From assembly GCF_963678635.1 (NCBI RefSeq), contig NC_087064.1, forward strand, positions 43,209,159 to 43,273,158: a stretch of 64,000 nucleotides of DNA. Direction: 5' to 3'. A program made the translations under genes and the position numbers. Source of the stretch: Symsagittifera roscoffensis (taxonomy: Eukaryota; Xenacoelomorpha; Acoela; Convolutidae). Shown here piece by piece: positions 57,616 through 64,000 of this stretch; the first letter of the stretch is position 1, and every line of letters begins with the position of its first letter. A model generated the notes under the pieces. That model was given only the letters and a program-made list of their open reading frames with translations. It was not told the DNA's origin and did no database searches.

Positions 57616-58020
57616 CAGGGGCGGATTTAAGGGAAGCGGACGCCCCCCCCCCCCCCCCCCCGAGGGTTTCGACCTCATGCCGACCCAAAGGGTCCCCCCT
57701 TTGATGCTTTTAGGAAATCCAGTTTTGGCCGATCAACCTTAAACTTTTTCTAAAGGCGCCTTCGGCGCCAATATATACTAATTTTGACGGGGGAGCGCGC
57801 GCCGAAAAAACGCAATTTCTTGGTCAAAAATTTCCAAAAAAAGTGCCTAAAAACGCCTTTGGCCAAAATAGGGACAAAACAGTGCTTTGGGAGAGCTCGA
57901 AAGATCAATTTGGTCGACCTAAAAAATTAAGGTCGACAAAATTTTCGAAAATTTTTTGAAAATCCGCAAACCCTTAATTTTCTTAATTTTCTTAATTTCC
58001 ATCTTAAAAGCTTTTTTCAG
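57616..58020. mobile_element. hAT-like poly-C element, left end preserved
   Basis: Starts CAGGGGCGGATTTAAG, as the intronic MITE does, and carries the same internal landmarks (poly-C, GACCCAAAGGGTCCCC, GGCGCCTTCGGCGCC, AAAAAACGCAATTTCTTGGTCA). The right end is degraded and no 8 bp duplication was found. Confidence 0.65.
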
Positions 58021-59953
58021 CAAAGCCAGAAAGTTTTGATGTCTCGAAATTTATCGGCATTTCATCAAAAATTTGATACCATGCAGAAATCTCTGGTACT
58101 ACTCTGGTACCTATGCATCATGTCGAAGTGACTCCGTGATTTATATTGGCTTAATTATAATACTTAACAATTGTTTTTGGCTCAAATATTCCCTGCTACG
58201 AACACCCTGTTTAAGTTCTGCTACCACAGATGACATTTTTGTGCCAAAATACGTATTGATTTAGTCCTGAGTTTCTTAAAAGGTATCATCACAACTTCAT
58301 CTCAATAGCTGATAGACTTTCAAATTTTGGAACTGAATCAAACCTTTTTTCCATTATCAAAAAGTACGAACAAATTGCCATTAGAAACCACATATAAAAA
58401 TAGCTCTGCGTCTGCATAAGGTTCATGAAAGCTTATAGCATATGTGTAAAAGCAGGCGTTTTCAAAAACTTGCGCAGGAATGCCTTTATCGTCCAATTTT
58501 CAATTTTTGTTTATTTTTCAGATTTGTCTATTTGCTAAATTTTTCTTCCTTTGAAACGTATTTGCTTAATATATTAATTTTAATGCTTTTTTTCCAGCTT
58601 GATACAGACCAAAAAAAAACCACTTGAAAAGCGGAATTTGAAAATTCCGACATGTCAAAATGTAAAATGAGAAACTCGAACCATTTTTAGTCCGACCAAA
58701 TAAGTTTTTTTTCGGTTCCTGGATTACTTGTAAACTATCTAAATCTTGCCAATGCAGTTAATCAAAGATTTTAATAACTTCAAATTCTCAATTACATTTT
58801 TATGGAAGTAAATTGCAAATAAATAATCAGAGGGAGGTTAATACGAACAGATCTTCAACCAATAATTGAAGTCCAAGGCTTTTGTCATAAGTTATTGCTC
58901 AATCACGTTGAGGAGGGAGGCGAGGGAAGGGATGGTGAAAAATGGGAGGAGCTGGGAAGGATCATGTTTGCTCGGGTTTGAGTTCTGCAGAGCATTGCAA
59001 AAAGTAGAGAAAAAATTTAGCATTGACAAAAAATGATATATTTTCAAGGAATTTGTTAACATAAAGCAATCGTGTTTTTTAAACCAAAAACGGATTGTAA
59101 TTGATTATTATGGATTATGATAAATTATTGAATAAAAAAAATGAGGATTGAAATTTCCCTAAAATCTAATCTTGCGTTTTAATGAATGGGTCATGAAAAT
59201 TGATTATCTTGTCGACATTTTTTTCTGCCATTAGTTTATTTCCCATAAAACTCTAGAGAAGGTTGTCTCACAGATTGAAACTTGAGGTTGAGTTTTAAAA
59301 AAATCAATATGCTAGATCGAAGAGAAAACAAGTGAACACTCGATGCTAGCAATTTTGTTCAGCTAATAATTAATTACTTTAATCTGGTTGAATCTGTTAA
59401 GAAAACTGAAACGCTTTTAACATCAACTCATCGCTGGCTATAGTTATTTAAAAAAGATGGTTGCAAGTTTTAAAAACCGTGAAGATCGAAAATTTGGGTA
59501 ATTTTCTTAATCAAGTATCAATTAAATAGCTCAAAAATGAACTGGCTGACTTGAAAATGATCAAAATGTTGCCAATGGATTTCATCTAACTTCAAATTTT
59601 CAATGAATTTTTATAGAGACAGCCCGGAAATCCGTTTTTGCCAATAGTATCAATTGTACAAAAACAGATTTAATGATATTTTGGTTGCTGAGAAAAATAA
59701 AGGGTTTCTGCCAGGGCTAAAAGTGTTTTATCCTTTTTGCTTATTTTGAAAGTTTCATTAATGAATCTCGAATCGAATAATTGTTTCAAAATTTTTTTAT
59801 TGCTGCTCAATTTTGAACGGTGCTGGTGTCAATTTATTTAATCCTCGAGTAATTTTTGAAACAATTTTTCATAAAACTTATTTTGAGGTAAATTGCATTT
59901 AAATAATCAGAGGTAGGTTAAAGCTAACAGATAATGAGACAATAACTCTCTTC
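58021..59953. other. AT-rich region, no gene seen
   Basis: No coding signal. A short duplicated stretch (AAATAATCAGAGG.AGGTTAA and flanks) occurs near 58825 and 59900, suggesting an old dispersed repeat. Confidence 0.35.
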
Positions 59954-60357
59954 ATGGGCGGATCTAAGATTTTCTCGAGGGGGGGGGGGGAGCGGATTTT
60001 CAAAAATATTCGAAATTTTGTTGACCTTTTTTTTCGGTCGACCGAATTGATTTTTCGAGCTCTCCCTACGCACAGTTTAGTCCCTGTTTTCGCCAAAATT
60101 TCTGCGCCGCAGGCAAAATTTTAAAAAAACAGTCCAAGAAAGGCGTTTTTGGCACTTTTTGGAAAAATTTGACCAAAAAATTGCATTTTTTAGCGCGCGC
60201 GCCCCCCTCAAAATTAGTATATATTGGCGCCAAAGGCGCCTTTAGAAAAATTTTAGGGTCGGTCGGCCAAAATTGGATTTCTTAAAAAGTACCAAAGGGG
60301 GGACCCTTTGGGTCGGCAAGGGGTCGAATCCCTAAGGGGGAGGGCAGACGCCCTGTT
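59954..60357. mobile_element. hAT-like poly-C/poly-G element, degraded
   Basis: Starts CATGGGCGGATCTAAG with a poly-G run. It shares TTGGCGCCAAAGGCGCCTTTAG, GGGGGGACCCTTTGGGTCGGC and GGTCGA segments with 47799-48133 and 57616-58020. Confidence 0.6.
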
Positions 60358-61377
60358 CTCTTCTAAGGCTTTTTTCACCAAATATTGCTCCGTCGTTATG
60401 TACTTCTGATTTTTTAATGTATCACAGCCAGGGATTTTCATGCAGTTTAATAGATTATATTAGGTTTTCACTGAATGCCTCCGCAAAACTGAAAAAATTA
60501 ATAATAATCTAATTATTCGATAGATTTTTATCTTTTTCAAATCGATACTATTCGATTGATATTCATTATGGTTCAATCTTGAAAAAGTTGTCTGAAAACC
60601 ACAATGTTTGAGAAAAATGCACAAAAATTGATTAAAAGACACTTACTTCGGCTAGAAAATTGTTTTCTTGTTGTCAACTTTTTTCTTCACAATTTCGTCT
60701 GATACTTTTTTTTTCATTTTCTCAAATTTTGCTGACCTTTTTACACACTCCAGTTTTCAATTAACGTCACACCTTAACTCCTTGTCTAGTTACCTTAGTC
60801 TTTGGAAACTACAGGTTGAAATCCCATTACCAGAAATAATTGTTTCAAAAAAATTATAATTCGTGAAGATTAAAAATTTGCGTAACATTTACTTCTCAAT
60901 TATTAAATTAATAGCTGAAAAATGAAAAACTCTAATATTTTTTCAAGAAACAAAAATCTTTTCTATTTTGTTTAATTCAATTTTGTGGTTCGATCGCTGG
61001 TTGGCTAAGTTAGTCTTCCGAAAAACCAAAAATCACTGATTGTTTAGATCGTTGAAAAACTCTTGTCCCGTAGTAAACTGCCAGAGTTACCGAAGAATTT
61101 AATCTCAAATGGTGCTGCTAAAGAAACCTCAATTTTTTCTCGATGCTGACAAAGTTTGTTTAAAATATATCCCTGCTAACCGAATCATGACTGACTGAAA
61201 TGGCACCATTTGCTGCATCGCTTGTTACTATCTGATATTTGCTTGGACAAAACATATTTCACTTTGAATGAGTTTTTTTCAGCCATCAAATCCATAAAAA
61301 TCCAATTTATACAGCAAATCCATTAAAAAAATAAATCCATAAGAAGTAAGGATCAATTACTTATTCGCAATTTATTG
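60358..61377. other. AT-rich spacer, nothing recognised
   Basis: No coding signal or defined repeat. Confidence 0.3.
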
Positions 61378-61907
61378 TTCCGACTTTCGACACGAAAGTA
61401 ACGGAATATTTGTGCTCGGGGTGGGGTTTTTTTTTCTTCAGACAAATTTCGACTTTTTAACTAGCCATTTTTGACGGAACTTTTTTACATCATTCGAAAG
61501 GTATTGTTGTCCTGAGCTCAAATTTGAAAAGATATTTCACCTGTGATCGTTTTTCGTAAAGTTACGGGGGTTTAAAAATTGCCATTTTGGCCAACTTGGG
61601 ACAATTAACGCGCGATATATTTTGCGCTATTAACGCGTAAGCGGAGAGTTAATCCGTCTTAGAAATCGTTCCAAAATGGTTAAAAGAAGCTTGTTTGCCA
61701 TAATTGGTTTGTTACAAGGAGCGAAATCTATCCTTTTGTACTTTGTATGGCGTGTGGGGGGATGATTTTCATAAAAAAATTCAAATTTTAGAACATTTTT
61801 TTTTATTTTGTTTTTATTTCATTGAATTTTTGAATGTTATTACTGCTCCATAAACCTTAAAAGGTAGTCGGAACAATCAGGGCTTCGCCCTGATACGAGC
61901 AGTCTTG
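61378..61907 (+). mobile_element. Helitron-like hairpin-ended repeat, copy F (best preserved)
   Basis: 530 bp. Starts TTCCGACTTTCGACACGAAAG and ends with the perfect hairpin CAGGGCTTCGCCCTG (61878-61892), followed 11 bases later by CTTG. The 3' hairpin plus ~11 nt plus CTxG arrangement is Helitron-like, although the usual CTRR end is not exact. No coding capacity. Confidence 0.65.
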
Positions 61908-62015
61908 TTTATATATAAGGAAATGATATTTTTAAGCAAAGAAACAAATATAGTGGCTGGGTTGGATCCTTCAACACTCAATTTTGGGCAGTTTTAGATA
62001 AGATATGAACTGTAA

Positions 62016-62551
62016 CAAGACTGGTCGTATCAGGGCGAAGCCCTGAATGTTCTGACTGCCTTTTAAGGTTTATGGAGCAGTAATAAAATACACAACATAA
62101 AAAATTAAATGAAATAAAATAAAATAAAATTTTTTTTTTCTAAAATTTGAAAAATTTTCCATAAAAATCATCCATCCACACGCCATATAAAGTACAAAAC
62201 AATATATTTTGCTCGTTGTAACAAATCAATTATGGCAAATAAGCTTCTTTCAACCAATTTGGAACGATTTCTAAGACCGATTAAATCTCCGCTTACGCAT
62301 TAATTGCGCAAAATATATCGCGCGTTAATTGTCCAAAATTGGCCAAAATGGCAATATTTGAACCAACAAAACTATGCAAAAAATGATCACAGGTGTAATA
62401 TCTTTTCAAATTTAAGCTCAAGACAACAATAACTTTTGAATGATATTAAAAAACTCCGTCAAAAATGGCTAATTTAAAAGTCAATATTTGTCTGAAAAAA
62501 AAACCCACCTCGAGCACAAATATTCCGTTTCTTTCGTATCGAAAGTCGGAA
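62016..62551 (-). mobile_element. Helitron-like hairpin-ended repeat, copy G (inverted partner of F)
   Basis: 536 bp, reverse orientation to copy F and ~108 bp from it, with their CTTG ends facing. Contains the same CAGGGCGAAGCCCTG hairpin and ends CGTATCGAAAGTCGGAA. Confidence 0.65.
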
Positions 62552-63540
62552 CAATAAGTAACAATTGATATTTTTTGAGTGATGATTAGAAGCTGAAAAG
62601 TTGCAAATCAAAAAATGATCAGTTTTTTTTTATGGATATGCAAAATATTGCCTGAAATTTTTTTTAAATACATATTTTCTTCCTTTATCTGTGGACAGAA
62701 CAAAAAACAACAAGTTAATGCACAGTTGCTGCAAAAAGAGCAGGTTAAATTTGACAAAAAATGCTAGTGTAAAAAATTTTTTGAGAAAAGTTGAGAACAT
62801 CTCAGCATTAACATTGTTTCGAAACTTGTTGAACAAGTGCGTTTTTTGGTTCTGAGACTCAGTAAAAAAACTTTGATCAATGAAACAAAGTAATTCCTTT
62901 TTTTTAGTTGTCGCAAATCTTGTAACAATTGCCAGAACCTTCACTCCACAAAAGTTGCTTGAAACAATAGCTTCAGCGCTTTCCCGTGATCCGTAGCGTG
63001 CTAATGAGGGGGGCTGCGGCGGCCACCACTCCCTCTCCCCTCATCTCTGGTTGCCAAATTTTTCCATAGGATACCTCCGTGGGCATTGCTATTCAAAGCG
63101 TACCCCCAACAGAGCTAACCAACATCAAAAAATTTCGAAATTTTCCTGAGATATCCATTTTTGGCTAATGAAACCTTTTTTCAATGGCTCATTCTGCGCC
63201 AAAATAACTTAAATTGCGGGGGGAGAGCGGGCCAAAAAAACGCAATTTTTTTTATTCAAATATTTTTTAGATTGCCTAAAACGTCATTTTTAGCCTGTTT
63301 TTTCAAAACTTTGTCTGCGACGCAGAAAATTTCTTGAGGTCTGTTTAGTTTTTTCTGTTTAGTTTTTTCAAAAAACCCTGAAATCGATCCCCCCTCCCGC
63401 CCCCTACTTAGAAAAACTTCTGCGCACGCCACTGCGCGGATTTGATCAATAGACCCACTGTGCCTTTATTTAAGGTACCTGTAGTTTTGTTTTTCGAATT
63501 CAAACCTGTTTTCGAACTCATAGCTCAGTCCTTTTGAATG
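62552..63540. other. Spacer with a degraded poly-C hAT-like relic
   Basis: From about 62990 to 63435 it carries words of the poly-C element family (GGGGGGAGAGCGGGCC, AAAAAACGCAATTTTT, GACGCAGAAAATTT, CCCCCCTCCCGCCCCC). Its ends are not recognisable. No gene seen. Confidence 0.4.
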
Positions 63541-63559
63541 TCAATCCGAGCAGCATGAA

Positions 63560-64000
63560 CACCTGGGTTGATGTGTTTGACTTAGGTTTCGAGTGAACAT
63601 GGTCGATAGTTTGACCCCAAATCCTTGGTCGAAAACACCCCTTTCAGTCGAAAACAATTTCCAGTTGTAGTCGAAAACATGGTCGACACAAGGTTGAATA
63701 CTTTTTCCAGTCACCTTCCAAAACGAAGTCTCATACAATGTGAAGTCGGAAAAAATTCGACTAGATTGTGAACATAAAATCAGAATAGGGTCGAAATTTC
63801 TATCGAAACATAGTGCAGCACTGTTTAGCACAATTTTTTTTTTGTAATGGTCGAAACATACCACACTTGTGTCGAACACACTATTGTTTTGGTCGTTTCG
63901 CTCAAAACATAGCCAGTTTGAGTCGAATCTGTTGAAAGAAAGCACGCTTGGTTCAAACGCATTTTTCGTTTGGTCGAGTCGTTCAAAACATGACTAGTTT
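63560..64000. repeat. Degenerate GTCGAAAACA-type tandem repeat
   Basis: GGTCGAAAACA, AGTCGAAAACAT and CTCAAAACAT words recur every ~20-50 bases. Two longer units near 63890 and 63970 share TTTGGTCG..TCG.TCAAAACAT..C.AGTTT. A 134-codon open stretch here is a by-product of the repeat. Confidence 0.5.

Noticed and set aside
63541-63945. 134-codon minus-strand open frame at the right edge
   Set aside because: Produced by a degenerate GTCGAAAACA-type repeat; no gene-like features.

Overview
The window looks like metazoan nuclear DNA, probably from an invertebrate with motile cilia. The host genes are split by GT..AG introns. One is a full-length CCDC39, a motile-axoneme protein, and another is a four-exon ATRAID homologue. 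The intervening DNA is AT-rich and packed with small transposon relics, satellites and microsatellites. I cannot place the phylum. No tRNA, rRNA or CRISPR array was seen, and all recognised host genes lie on the minus strand.

Layout. Positions 1-17.6 kb hold the internal region of one very large, inactivated Ty3-like retroelement on the minus strand. It runs from an unusually long gag (17.6-14.8 kb) through protease, RT, RNase H and integrase (to 8.07 kb). After a 0.45 kb AT-rich spacer comes a second polyprotein of more than 2,500 codons that runs off the left edge. That second polyprotein has a coiled-coil N terminus and a complete SGNH/GDSL hydrolase domain. About twenty nonsense changes and frameshifts break both reading frames. 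Positions 17.6-20.9 and 25.7-26.3 kb are non-coding DNA studded with a CCYTCCGGATTG motif in both orientations. This block was split by a young, intact Ty1/copia element (20871-25742) with apparently identical 338 bp LTRs and a 5 bp target duplication.

Positions 26-36 kb carry a probable first exon of a GT92-like glycosyltransferase (28.0-28.6 kb), three copies of a ~520 bp hairpin-ended Helitron-like repeat, and the ATRAID homologue (33.2-35.1 kb). Positions 36.3-39.7 kb are a GATCCCTATGTAAA minisatellite with higher-order structure, followed by GA/GATA/AT arrays. Positions 39.7-45 kb are mostly unassigned AT-rich DNA with a LINE reverse-transcriptase relic and a fold-back element. CCDC39 occupies 45.4-50.7 kb in four exons, with a hAT-like MITE in its last intron. 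Positions 51-64 kb contain no recognised gene. They hold further Helitron-like copies (two as an inverted pair), terminal-inverted-repeat elements, a CG-rich palindrome, a 488 bp tandem duplication and poly-C hAT-like relics.

No functional link between the two host genes is evident. The main novelty candidate is the SGNH-hydrolase-carrying giant retroelement.
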